Made by a program: the position numbers and the translations under genes. Under the pieces are notes generated by a model. It did not search any database. It worked only from the letters and a program-made list of their open reading frames with translations, and was not told the DNA's origin. 64,000 bases of DNA from Tetracladium setigerum (Eukaryota > Ascomycota > Leotiomycetes > Helotiales), in the NCBI GenBank assembly GCA_031472005.1, contig PZJY01000008.1, positions 2,046,001-2,110,000 of the forward strand. The letters are read 5' to 3'. The first letter of the stretch is position 1, and each line of letters opens with the position of its first letter. This document shows positions 43,079-53,248 of this stretch, piece by piece.

Positions 43079-44565
43079 ATGAAAGCCCGCCCAACCAGAC
43101 GGCTTCTCTTGATTGCCGGCGGTCTCGTTGTTACCTTTTGCTTGCTTGTGAGATTCAAGCAGAACATCATATCCGCCCACGTCTTCCCAGTGCCCACCAC
43201 ACGTACCGCTACTGGAGCCATTTCCAATCAAATCACAATTACCCATCTGGATATTCCCCTGAATAACAATCAGACGCAGGACGACCAAATCCCTACCACC
43301 GGTCTCCAAGATGTTGGCAGCAGCAGCAGCACCACGACCCACACAGATCTCTTCTCGCTCTCGACATTGGACAAGAAATATTTCCCAATCGACTTCGGAG
43401 ATCATCTCGCCTTGAACCCAAACATTATCCCTCATCCGCATCTGAAAAATACTTGGATCATCATTGCGCAAGAGAAAGACAGCAATGTGAACAAGACAGT
43501 ATGGCACGCCGAAATTGTCTGCAAGGCCGTCTTTGACCAAGGAACATTGCGATGTTTGAAACCGCCATCCATTCTCCCCATCGCCGCTACCACGAGTGTC
43601 AAGTGTCCCAAGAAAGACCCTGCTGGTCTCGCTATCAGCGTAGGGCCTCATGATGCTCGAGTCTTCTACGGACCTACAGCGCCATTCGCGATTTATGGCT
43701 CTAATTCCGATCTCACCTGTTTTGGAATGTGGATGGTAGATTTCAGACTCCTCGTCGATTGGGGATTTGAGGATTTCAAAGCCGGAGAGTTCAGAAAGGC
43801 GACGGAACTTCAAAAACCTGGTCGCTATCAGGTGATGGAGAAGAATTGGTTCGTCTTTTGGGACTCATCGGGTCAGAAATATGTTCATCATGACATCTAC
43901 CCTTCAAGAACCTTCTCCAAACTCAACAATGACGGATCCGTGGGGAAGAATCTTGCAGCTTCGCGCGCATCATCTTCAGATAACACCTGCTTGAAGAGAT
44001 TAATGCCGAAGATATCTTCTTCCGTCGCACCACCAGACAAGGAGACAATTCATCAAGCTACGAATTCCCTGTCCATTACGCTTTGCAAGCGAGCAGATCC
44101 AGCTTGCGAAATCAATGATTTCACGACGTTTATCTTTCATATCTTTCAGCATAAGAAGTATTACCGTTTTCATGGGGTGTATGAGCCGTATGTTATGCTC
44201 TTTCAACATATGGCGCCGTTTGGTATGCATGGGATATCGAGAAAGCCATTTTGGATTCATGGGAGGGAGGGGAGGGATGGGAAACAGGGATCGGGAAGTC
44301 TAATAAAGAGAGGGGGACCGAGGATGTTGGTGATGATACGCAGGTGCAGCCTGTGCTGCCTGTGCAGGCACAAGGAGGAGGAGATCAAGATCAGGATCAA
44401 ATGCTATATGTGACGGCTATGAGTTGGAAAGATCAGGGACAGAAGTATCATGGTTATATTGATGACGTTCTATTCATTACCTTTGGAATCGAGGACACCA
44501 GAACAGGAGGGATTGACATTCTGGCCGGAGATTTGCTTCATGACTTGGGTTTTTGTTCATCTTAG
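43079..44565 (+). CDS. type II membrane protein, possible GT91/GH130-like glycan enzyme, with one apparent 1-nt deletion
   Basis: Starts at ATG 43079 with a basic head and one membrane anchor (LLLIAGGLVVTFCLLV, about 8-24), so a Golgi luminal protein is likely. The luminal part has NPNIIPHPHLKNTWIIIAQ, GPHDARVF and EKNWFVFWD. This spacing recalls the GPxDxR and EKNW motifs of five-bladed-propeller beta-mannosyltransferases (GT91) and GH130 enzymes. I name that likeness only tentatively. The opening frame ends at 44413 in a poor tail. A natural C-terminus lies in another frame up to 44565 (MSWKDQGQKYHGYIDDVLFI). The switch needs one extra base, most simply in the G runs at 44261-44276. Restored length is about 494 aa. 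Confidence 0.68.
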
Positions 44566-46420
44566 AATTATATTTTATATTTTTGGAATTTACAGTAGAA
44601 ATAGAAACAACCTGGGAATTTAATTTTAATCTTCTCATTGCTCAAGTATTTCCATTTATTGCCTACAGACTGTGCCGGTTGGTAAGGAACCTCCTACCTT
44701 GACTTCACCAGCTACATAGCTAGGTAGATAGCTAGCCCTCAGAAACTCGGTCATAGGATAGGTAGAGCAAATACATGTGACCTCAGAACCAAACAGCTAG
44801 ATCCAATTGGGAAGCTGGGAAGCTGGGAAATCCAAAAGCTCAAGCACAATGAGCACATGCTAACTAACTACCTAGGTAGTTAATCTCGTTTTTTGTTTAC
44901 CAAAGGTACCCTCGAGTTTTTATGACGGGTGTGTACCCACCATCATCTGTACCTGTCAAAAAGCGTCTTTCTAAAAGAGGGCATGACTCCGAGACCATTT
45001 GGTAGGTACTGTACCTAGCTCAGGTCACTCACACGGCTGGTTTAAATACGAGGTCGGGAGGCCTAGGTAGGCAGGTAAGAATATCAACACTCTGACATTC
45101 TCGCTAAACTGACCCCTGCCCCCCAACAATAGGTACCGTCGTACCTAATGAAAAGAAATTTCCAACCTATTTATGAATTATGACAAAATCTTCAAGCCAC
45201 TACTTGGCTTTTGTTTCTCAAGTTCCAGTAGAGCAAAAATTTTCACCAACTATCGAATATGTGAATATGATTCTCGTAAGAGAAAGAATTGTTCACCGTG
45301 ACTACTGACTGGGCCTTTACTGGAGAAGACCGATCTCGGAAGAGGCGTCAAGCTTTTTTATCTAATCTGATTCTCATCTTATCTGATCCCGCTCAAGAGG
45401 CGTTCTTTTTCCTTGTACTTTTTTGCGCCCTTTTTTTCAATTGAAAGCAGGTAGTGATACCACCCCCACTTGATGCTGCAAAGTAATGACACACATTCGA
45501 TGTGAAGACGGGATTGGATATAATGGGTACATCTTTTTGAATAGGTGGGTAGGTACGAAGGTACGTACCTAGACAGGTCTCCGACGCTGCCCGAGTGAGC
45601 GAGAGAGAATTTCGGTTCGGTTCGCGAAGCGCTGGTGGCGTTTTGGCGAGAAAATCACAAGATGAAAGATTCAATTGGGCAATCTGAGTGAGCGCACTAT
45701 TCAGTAAGTGTAAACCTAAATAATAACGTAGGTAAGATTACTTTTCTTACTGCACAACACCTGTTTACTAAGAGGTAGTTTTGTTTCGTTTTTCGGCTGT
45801 TGGGATTTTACGATTTACGAAGTATAGGCTCCCATGTGTTAGGATCTACAATAGTGCACAAATCCTTCCTCGGCGAGTCGACCTATGAAGTCACTGAAGA
45901 GGGGAAACTCTACCCAACGGCGGCCAACGCTAAACAAAAAAGAGTCAAGGACTACCAGGAACGGAGCAACGTTCCTGAATAGGTACTCCATACACACATG
46001 ATTAGTATATCATTTTTGAAGGCTTGATGTAGCCAAGGACCAGGGACAGCCGGCCGGACAGCAATGCAATGATGCATCCATCCCAATCCCAATCCCAACC
46101 CAATAACCAAAGCTCCCCTGTCTCATTTTCGCTCCCCCGCTTCAGCTTCCTCGGCCTGTCATTTTGCTGGCTGACGGCTCGAGAGTCAAGAGCTAGCTCG
46201 CTTGCAAAATCTCTTTTCATCTCGATAATCAAACCCTGGTTGCAGTTCTGCACTTATGAGCTTGGAGGTACCCGCCTTTTCCAAGTTCCCCCTTCTCAGT
46301 CCTCTACTCCTCCTCTCACGTCTCTCATCTGCAACTTCCTACGTTTCACTCGAGCCCTCTCCTGCATATACCATCTTCAAAGCAAAAGTCCACTCGTTTA
46401 GACTATCAAACTTGTTCAAG
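44566..46420. other. long intergenic region rich in CTAGGTAG motifs
   Basis: 1.85 kb upstream of the CFEM gene. Contains many CCTAGGTA/AGGTAGGTA elements (about 44715-44735, 44865-44882, 45003-45020, 45060-45075, 45543-45572) and a pyrimidine-rich leader before 46421. Short open frames here (for example 45800-45982) have no support. Confidence 0.55.
44865..44882. repeat. 18-bp perfect palindrome around CCTAGG
   Basis: taactacct followed by aggtagtta is an exact 18-bp inverted repeat with no spacer, the longest copy of the CTACCTAGGTAG-type motif that recurs in the intergenic DNA of this window. Confidence 0.7.
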
Positions 46421-47172
46421 ATGCGCTTCTCGTTTGCATTCGTTGCTTTGGCTGCTGCTACTGTTGTCTCTGCACAGTTGTCGAGCATTGTTGCGAAGAT
46501 CCCGTCGTGTGCGTTGACTTGTCTTGCGACGAGTGCTGCTGCTGCTGGTGAGTTCTTTCTTTCAATCAATCATTCATTTCATTCATTCCAATCATTCATA
46601 TCTATCCTTCTATCTATCATCAACACTTGAGTTCAAGAAATTGTCAAACTGACCATGTATAACAAACTCTAGGATGCGGTGTAACAGATTACAACTGCCA
46701 ATGCGCACAGAGAGCTGCCCTTACCACCAGTGCAACACCTTGTGTACTCCAAGGATGCAAAACTGAAGAAGCCTTTGGTATGTCCTTCCTTCCATCCTCC
46801 CTTCCCCTGCCCACTACCCACCCACACACACAACACCATACTAACCCAACCCTCTCTCCCCTCTCAGCAACCCTTGGCGCAGTCAATGAGCTCTGTGAAT
46901 TCGTAGCAGCAAACTCCCCCGCCTCATCGTCAGCCGCCGCCGCCCCAGCACCAGCAACAACCAAAGCAGTTACCACAGCTACAGGAACCGCCACCACCGC
47001 GGCACAAGCAACGGCCAGCTTTGGCTCTTTAGTTTCTTCTATTGTGTCACCTACTAGGGCTGTTACTACTACGGCTGCTGCGCCAATTCAGGTGCCTACT
47101 GGTGCTGCTTCGAGGATGAGGGTTGGTGCGGGTGTTATTGGCGGTGCGTTGTTGGTTGCTGCTGTTTTGTAG
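46421..47172 (+). CDS. CFEM-domain GPI-anchored protein
   Basis: Cell-wall or plasma-membrane protein with a CFEM domain, a fungal eight-cysteine fold that binds heme in some members and takes part in adhesion or virulence in others. Exons 46421-46547, 46673-46777 and 46868-47172, giving 178 aa. Signal peptide 1-19 (FAFVALAAATVVSAQ). The cysteines follow the CFEM pattern: PSCALTC, AGCGVTDYNCQC, TPCVLQGC and ELC. An S/T/A-rich stalk (about 95-150) leads to a hydrophobic tail (VGAGVIGGALLVAAVL) typical of a GPI-attachment signal. An in-frame ATG does not occur closer upstream, so the start is firm. Heme binding is not shown by sequence alone. Confidence 0.92.
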
Positions 47173-47881
47173 AGAGGTGATTTGGATGGTGAGGAGATGA
47201 AACGCCCTGAGGTCTGGAAAGGGTGGTATGGGATGATGATGGTGTTGTGGGAATCTGAATTAGAATCACCGCGATGGCATTCTTGAGGATAGAACAATGA
47301 ACAACAGGGGAAACGGGATGGGAATAAGGTACCGAGGTTATTACCCTCGTTAATGAAAGACATGAGCCATGAGATCAGGATGATTAAAATGGCCGATTAA
47401 AGTAATTGTAATTTGGAGAGAGAGAGAGAGAGAGCGGATGAGTTATACCTACACTTCTAGACGTTGGAATTCAAACACGATTTTGGGCTTGGTGAAAAAG
47501 GGGTTTTTTTTTTCATTGCGTGAATATTAACATCCTTAATGTCAATGACACTGATAAAAGTTCATTTCCCTCGTTGTTTACTTTTCTCCTCTTTGCTGTA
47601 AGTTTTGTCACGCGACTGCTGCTGCTTTGACATTTGTTTAGTAAGCTGGGCTTCGCAAGTTTAATTTTCCTATTTTCAATGATTAACCTTTCCTTCCTTC
47701 CTAAATCTTTCTTTCTTGTCACCAAATCCCCTTTGGTTTACTATGTGCTAAGGCCGTGTGCCAATGCCATTGCCAAGCGCCAAGACCGAGTGTGCTGTGT
47801 TCGATTTTGTGTGCTCTCGTGCGGCTGGGATTGTAACCTTATAAGACAAGCTTATTAAGGCACAAGAAGAGTGGCGTGATA
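47173..47881. other. intergenic with GA and T-run microsatellites
   Basis: About 700 nt, with a GAGAGA tract at 47416-47434 and a T run near 47506-47514. Nothing coding seen. Confidence 0.6.
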
Positions 47882-48073
47882 TTATTTACAGAAAGTTTGC
47901 AATAATTGGAAATCAGTCACGGCCTTTCCATCTGCAGCAACGATTTTACCACCAGAGATGGATTTGAGTCCGGGGACGGCTTTCATGCCTTCGGCGATCT
48001 TGGGCCATGATGCGAGGAAGAGTTCTTGGGAGTCGGCTGGGACTTGGGGAACGGCAATTGTGATGAAAGGCAT
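47882..48073 (-). CDS. short ORF, apparently truncated ABM-like protein
   Basis: 63 codons from an ATG at 48073: the product begins MPFITIAVPQVPADSQELF and continues KIAEGMKAVPGLKSISGGKI. This resembles the first half of small dimeric alpha+beta-barrel (antibiotic-biosynthesis-monooxygenase-like) proteins, which are usually about 100 aa. A donor-like GTAAAT follows the last conserved residues (QLLQT), but I find no fitting second exon downstream. Either the second exon is lost, making this a pseudogene, or the short form is real. Family resemblance is weak. Confidence 0.4.
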   Translation of the reverse strand: MPFITIAVPQVPADSQELFLASWPKIAEGMKAVPGLKSISGGKIVAADGKAVTDFQLLQTFCK

Positions 48074-48365
48074 TTTGTGAATTGGTTGGTAGATTTTTGA
48101 GAAAGTTTTGTGATATGAAATCGGAACTGGAGTTGAATTGCATGAAGGTGTTGATTGATGAAGAAGAGTATTGGGAATGAATGAGGCCTAGACGGTGACA
48201 ATCTAACCTACTTATATACTCCTACGACCACGCCAGACTTTGTGAAGTTGTGTAAGTCTTCACCGGCTGATGATCCAGTCCGTACATCCGATCGTTCTTC
48301 GCACCGCTATTGCATTTGTAGCGGTCTCGGCGGTGTGAATTTCAATGCATTTGGATGTGCATAAA

Positions 48366-49264
48366 TCAAAATCGATGGGGATCGAGGCCATGGATTAAAA
48401 CACAAGCACGTCTCTGACTCCTTGTAGCCCTTTTTTCAGGAACCGTCGACTTTGCAATTCTCCTCAAGACCCCCAGTAACGCAAGCTGTCCCTTATTCAA
48501 TCCTTCCTCTTCATCTGAGTCTAGCACTGCAATCATCAATAGTGATCGCAAAGTGAAGTGTGCACCATTACCACCGGTATGGAGGGTAGTGCTGATAAAC
48601 GGAATTGCGAGGATGCCTAACAAAGTCTCAAGTGAAGGTCTCTGAGATAGCTGAAGAGGATTTTGTGCAGCCTTTTGGGTGTCAAGCGTGAAAAGTGGTT
48701 GTATAGAGATGTTGAACCTGTCAAGCAATCGCAAATCGCTTACCCCTCCATGAACAACAAGAACAATGTCTCTCCCCGCTACCAGTATTTGGATCTTCGT
48801 ATTCATTTCTTCAGCAATCAGCTCTTCTGATTTTCCGAATAAGAATCTCCTACAGGCTTTCCGGCAATAACGTGGGGTCCCGTGACAGAAATTATATGTT
48901 TTTAAGATGCTCTGGATATCTGGTTCAGCGTAGCCCTCATTAATCTGTGCATCATTTAAGTGTCTAGAGATAAAAGTTTGAAGATGGCGCGTGTCTAGGA
49001 TCGAAATCCCAAGCTCAAAGTTGTGGGGTAGATCTTGTTGACAATTTTTTCCTTCGAAGTCAATGGCGAGGAAGAGAACATCTTTGATACCAGCGGATTG
49101 TTCGACCGTTTTCGGACTTGGATCAAATATGAAAGCTGAACCTTCCAAGTTTAGGCCCAGGAGATCTTTAAGTGCTGGGTTCTCTTCGCGCAAGACTTCT
49201 GATGCACCACTGGGCAGATCCTCGTCGGCCACTGGGGTCCTGACTTATCCAAGCTATTGTTCAT
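48366..49264 (-). CDS. DEDDh exonuclease-like protein (Gfd2-type), one catalytic Asp replaced, 1-nt frame break near the start
   Basis: RNase H-fold protein resembling fungal Gfd2/YDR514C-type putative exonucleases. It shows FLAIDFEG (the DxE pair), VVHGGVSDLRLL (second Asp) and the last motif HTGGNGAHFTLRSLL, where the expected Asp of HxxxxD is Gly (codon GGT). Thus three of four acidic ligands remain and nuclease activity may be lost. The main frame begins without an ATG; the nearest ATG (49264) is out of frame by one base. Adding one base in the run 49234-49237 joins them as MNNSLDKSG followed by the conserved VADEDLPSG. Restored length about 299 aa. Confidence 0.72.
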
Positions 49265-52262
49265 GTCGCAGTGACGATGTAGATCAACGTGTCAAATTAT
49301 GCCAAGATTTGATGTGTCGAGCGTTGCTTAAGCTTTGAATATGTGGCGGCAGCTTTGAATGAAATTTATGTAAATTAGAAAGGGTGGTGATCAGTATTGA
49401 ATGGGAAACTATACTGAATAAAATGTTCGCAAGAATGGACAATACACTCACATATATGTATTTTGGTGGAAGGTTTCGTAGCTGCGGATCTATGTCACCG
49501 AGGGCGGTTTTGGCACGAGGCTACCTAAGATAGGTTTGGAGCCGAGCCTCAGCTAAGAAGAAAGTGCGTGTGCTTACCTAGTGCTAGCGTGCTCGCCACA
49601 GTATCTTAGCACGTGACGATCTGATCCTTATTAAGCTTAAAAAACTTTCAAACTGTACTTGATCTTACTTAAAAGTAGGTAGTAATCGATCTTGGTTTCG
49701 AGCAAGCTTCATTAGATCTCTTCTTAGTTGCCGCAGGTTGGACTCGGCTTAAATCACCAAGGTTTATAGGTAAAATCAGACCAGCCGAATTTCGCCCATC
49801 GGGGTCTGAACATCTACTTAGCTGTGGTCTGGGTAAGCAACCAGTATTGTTATTCCATTTTGTTTTCTTTCTATGTGACATTCCTTCTTTTAGTGACTTT
49901 TCAATTTTCTGTCCATCTAGGTCATTACACCACCAACAAAAGTCGGCGCACACTGATCAGACTTACCTAGAATTCAGGAAACATAACCTCTAAATTCCAA
50001 AGAAAGAGTAGGAAAAAAGATGGAATCCTAAGATGGAATCCCAAGAATATTATAAGGATATTTAGTGCGAGGACAAACCTCTCCTTTCCCTTGGTGAACG
50101 CACTGCGTTTTGATTCGGCCAAGAGTGCCAAGCGAGCTGGTACAGTACTTTCCAAACCAACTACCCCATCAGTGTACACCTGAAGTCCAAAAACATTTGT
50201 GAAGCCAGCACTTTGCACTATTGGATTCAAAAACCAGCTGTTCGAAGGCGACGCTCGAACTATTGGGCGCTCATCACTAACATAGCTTCCCATACTCTTT
50301 AGCGAAGTCCTTCGGCGATTGTGGGACTTTCTGGGAGCGTTTATACTCCATCTGCGTATACACCTTGTCAATACTGTCCCATGATTGATTTGGCCATCAG
50401 CCCAAAGGGCATAGCTCAAACGAAGCCTCAACTCGTTAGAATGCGACATACCGGGTGTCATTTTCTATCATGATAGATCCAAGTGGATAGAGATATGTCC
50501 GTCAGGTCACTGCTTGCAACTTCTTTACCCCCCCCCAATATTTCGATATTTCATTCGTTCGCCTTCAGTTGAAAGTGTTTATGAACGAGGCAGGCGCTGA
50601 ACTTCCTTTCTACGCCATGAGCTAGAAAGCATTCCCGAATTTTGGTGTAGAGTGGTTTGTAGGAGTTTAAAGTGCAGGCGCCGAGACTGTGACCTTTTCA
50701 TGAGGGTGTCGACTCATTTTCTACTTCGGAGTTCACAACCTTCTGACTGGGCAGTCAAATAGGGACGTTGCGTGCTACCGTGCTATTATCGTAATTCACT
50801 GGTAAACATGATACGCGTATTACCAGCAATTATTCCATTTAAAGTTTGTGAAATATGTTCCTAGAAACATTTTAGTAGATGCGACTTGGTGTCTCTGGTG
50901 CTGGGAATGTGATGGGGTTGGTTTGTCTAGAGTTAATTGAAAAAGGAGTTGTTAATATAGAGGTAAGATTTTTGTAAGCGAAGAAATTTTTTAGCTTCTT
51001 TATAGATGAAAGTGGATTAAGAGATTAATTTAAGACCTCATTAAATTATTAAAGTATTATTTTTCTTGTTGCTTTAGGCGAAACTTTTGAAGTGTTTAAT
51101 AGTGAATTAAAGTCACGTGTAACCATTAAATAAAACTCTAACACTTGTTTCTAACGCCTATGCTTCCGATTTTCGAAAGTCATACTTTAAATTTGGTTCT
51201 ATGTTTGCAAAGCTTTAGAAGAATGTTTAAAACATGGCCTTGAATCTATTTCTTGTAATTGCTATGACATGTCCTTCACAGGCTGGCTACCCTTCAAATG
51301 TTCTCACGCAAAAATTGACTGAATTGAGCTTTTTTTATCATACAAATGCATCTGTACCCAACGTTGCTCCATTCAACGAATTATACACATCAAATTGGTG
51401 CCAGTCAAAAGCCCAATACGTGCACTTCTAGTATGCTAATTCCTGGCCAAATCGGATGTCATCCCTTAAAAACGGCCGTCAAGGTTGGGCCGATATACCT
51501 ACAATCGCCTGGGAACCATTTCCAACGAGCCTCTGACTGGCTTTCTTCATTTTGAGAAATCCCACATTTTAATCGATGTGGGGGATAGTACAACACCCAA
51601 ATACCCCGGATCCAATCTTCCAAACGGCCCCATAAGGCGAACTTGCAATATGGTTGGTATCCGCACACCTTGCAAGCGCAACCCCACATACAGTTACCAT
51701 CCCAATCAAAACACATTCGCATTCTACAACCACCAATAGATTCAAGATCGCAAATTCTTTCTCATTCTCTCCATCTCCAAAGTCAAACCCCATCCGTGGG
51801 GTTACAATTATTTTTCATTTGACCCTTACAATTTTTTTGGCGATGCACGGGGTCGGCCACGAATCAAAAGTCAACACATCTTTTTTCCCTTCGGCACCGC
51901 GCTTGTTTGGAGAGATGTGCAGCAAAAGGAACACCAAAAAAGGTCATGATCGAATGATTAGGTCCAGTCATGCAGGTTCTCGCCTTGAAAAACGGTGCCT
52001 GAAGCCTCCCGCTTTTTTGCATTGAGCTTTTGGACGGTGGGAAGTGGGGAGTGGGGAGTGGAGTGGTGGTAGGTAGAGACTAGGTATAATAACAGCATCA
52101 TCTTATTCGGAGTGTTCGCAGTCTTTGAACTGGTAGTAGACATCTACTACATGCATCTATCAAATCGCATTTGTTACCAACAACCAAAAACAACTCAATA
52201 ACAATAGCAGGCAGTAAATCCTGGCTCACCCAGCTACCTGCCGCCAAGTAGTGCGTTTCCAC
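49265..52262. other. gene-poor region, partly AT-rich
   Basis: 3 kb without a confident gene. About 50930-51140 is strikingly AT-rich, with no open frame. A run of nine C lies at about 50528-50536. A questionable ORF at 49967-50461 is listed separately. The right end leads into the small membrane protein gene. Confidence 0.5.
49967..50461 (-). CDS. doubtful ORF, 164 aa
   Basis: An ATG-initiated frame with no family resemblance. The C-terminal 35 residues are hydrophobic (ALNILIIFLGFHLRIPSF). There are no introns, homologous motifs or promoter signals to support it, and it lies in gene-poor DNA. It may be chance or a relic. Confidence 0.2.
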   Translation of the reverse strand: MTPGMSHSNELRLRLSYALWADGQINHGTVLTRCIRRWSINAPRKSHNRRRTSLKSMGSYVSDERPIVRASPSNSWFLNPIVQSAGFTNVFGLQVYTDGVVGLESTVPARLALLAESKRSAFTKGKERFVLALNILIIFLGFHLRIPSFFLLFLWNLEVMFPEF

Positions 52263-52709
52263 ATGTCGGTTCGCCAAGGAAGAGTAAACAAATTATCCTC
52301 TACCGAGCATCTTGTTTCCATTTCCCAAACAGAACAACAACCACCATCTTCTACTACAACAAAAACAACAGACAACAACGCCTCTCGCCTGTCTCTTTCC
52401 AGATCATCACTCGTCAAAATCGTCTTTTTCCTCTTCATAGTTGTGGGTTCGCTCATCCTCACCCTCGATTACATCATCGCAGACGCCGAGATAAGAAGAG
52501 ACTTGTTGGAGTCGCAGCTATCGATCTGCAAGGAGCGGGAGGATAGAGTGTGGAATCTGGGGTATGAGGCTGGTGAGAAGCTGGGGATGTATCGGGTGTC
52601 GATTATTGGGAGAGAAGGGGACTCGGAAGCTTGGGCGGCGTGGAAGGAAGGGTTCAAGGCTGGAGAAGAACTTGGGAAACGTGGAGTTTGTGACCGGTAT
52701 AGGTTTTGA
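52263..52709 (+). CDS. small single-pass membrane protein, unknown function
   Basis: 148 aa from the first in-frame ATG at 52263. A Ser/Thr/Gln-rich hydrophilic N-terminus (about 1-55) precedes one strong membrane segment (VKIVFFLFIVVGSLILTLDYIIA, about 60-82). A charged domain follows with two similar stretches, WNLGYEAGEKLG and WKEGFKAGEELG, about 35 residues apart, suggesting a small internal repeat. No family recognised. The two repeats and a codon pattern like that of real genes make it more than a chance frame. Confidence 0.6.
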   Translation: MSVRQGRVNKLSSTEHLVSISQTEQQPPSSTTTKTTDNNASRLSLSRSSLVKIVFFLFIVVGSLILTLDYIIADAEIRRDLLESQLSICKEREDRVWNLGYEAGEKLGMYRVSIIGREGDSEAWAAWKEGFKAGEELGKRGVCDRYRF

Positions 52710-53248
52710 GGCGGCAAAGTCGAGGTGGTGTGGCGTTCTGGTGTGAATTTTGTCGTGACGGTTGGCGTGCTTCGTTGCAGAACAGTTGTGATCATCGAAA
52801 GTGTATATGTGAACACCTGTGGCGAATTGCTTCGTAACGAGAAGTCTCCTTTCAATCTTAAGTAACTCAAGATCGCGAAGTCTCCAATTCTCGCTTCTCG
52901 AGGTGGATGAAGCACGACCGTTTGTTGAATATGATGTCCCCTTAATTGCATCCACGAGTGCCCATTGTGACAGATGGAATGGTAAAGAAAGGCATTGATC
53001 TACGATCAAGACTGCGGCTGAACGAGGTGGCCGTTGACAGAGGTGGTTGTTGAGATTGGTCATGGCTGATAGAGGAAGAGGGGTGACTTGTGTCCCCAAA
53101 TTACAAAACCGGTTGGAAAGCACACGCCGACCTAAAATCTCGTGAAGGCTAGGATGGCTGAGTGCCTACCCCTCGCTCATCCAATCTCTTGGTTTCACTT
53201 CTGGCAATACCAGCACGTGGGATATTGAATATTATACGAGACCTTAGC
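52710..53248. other. intergenic between convergent genes
   Basis: About 540 nt. Contains a CACGTGGG at 53214-53221, 28 nt past the end of the phosphate symporter gene. Nothing coding seen. Confidence 0.5.
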
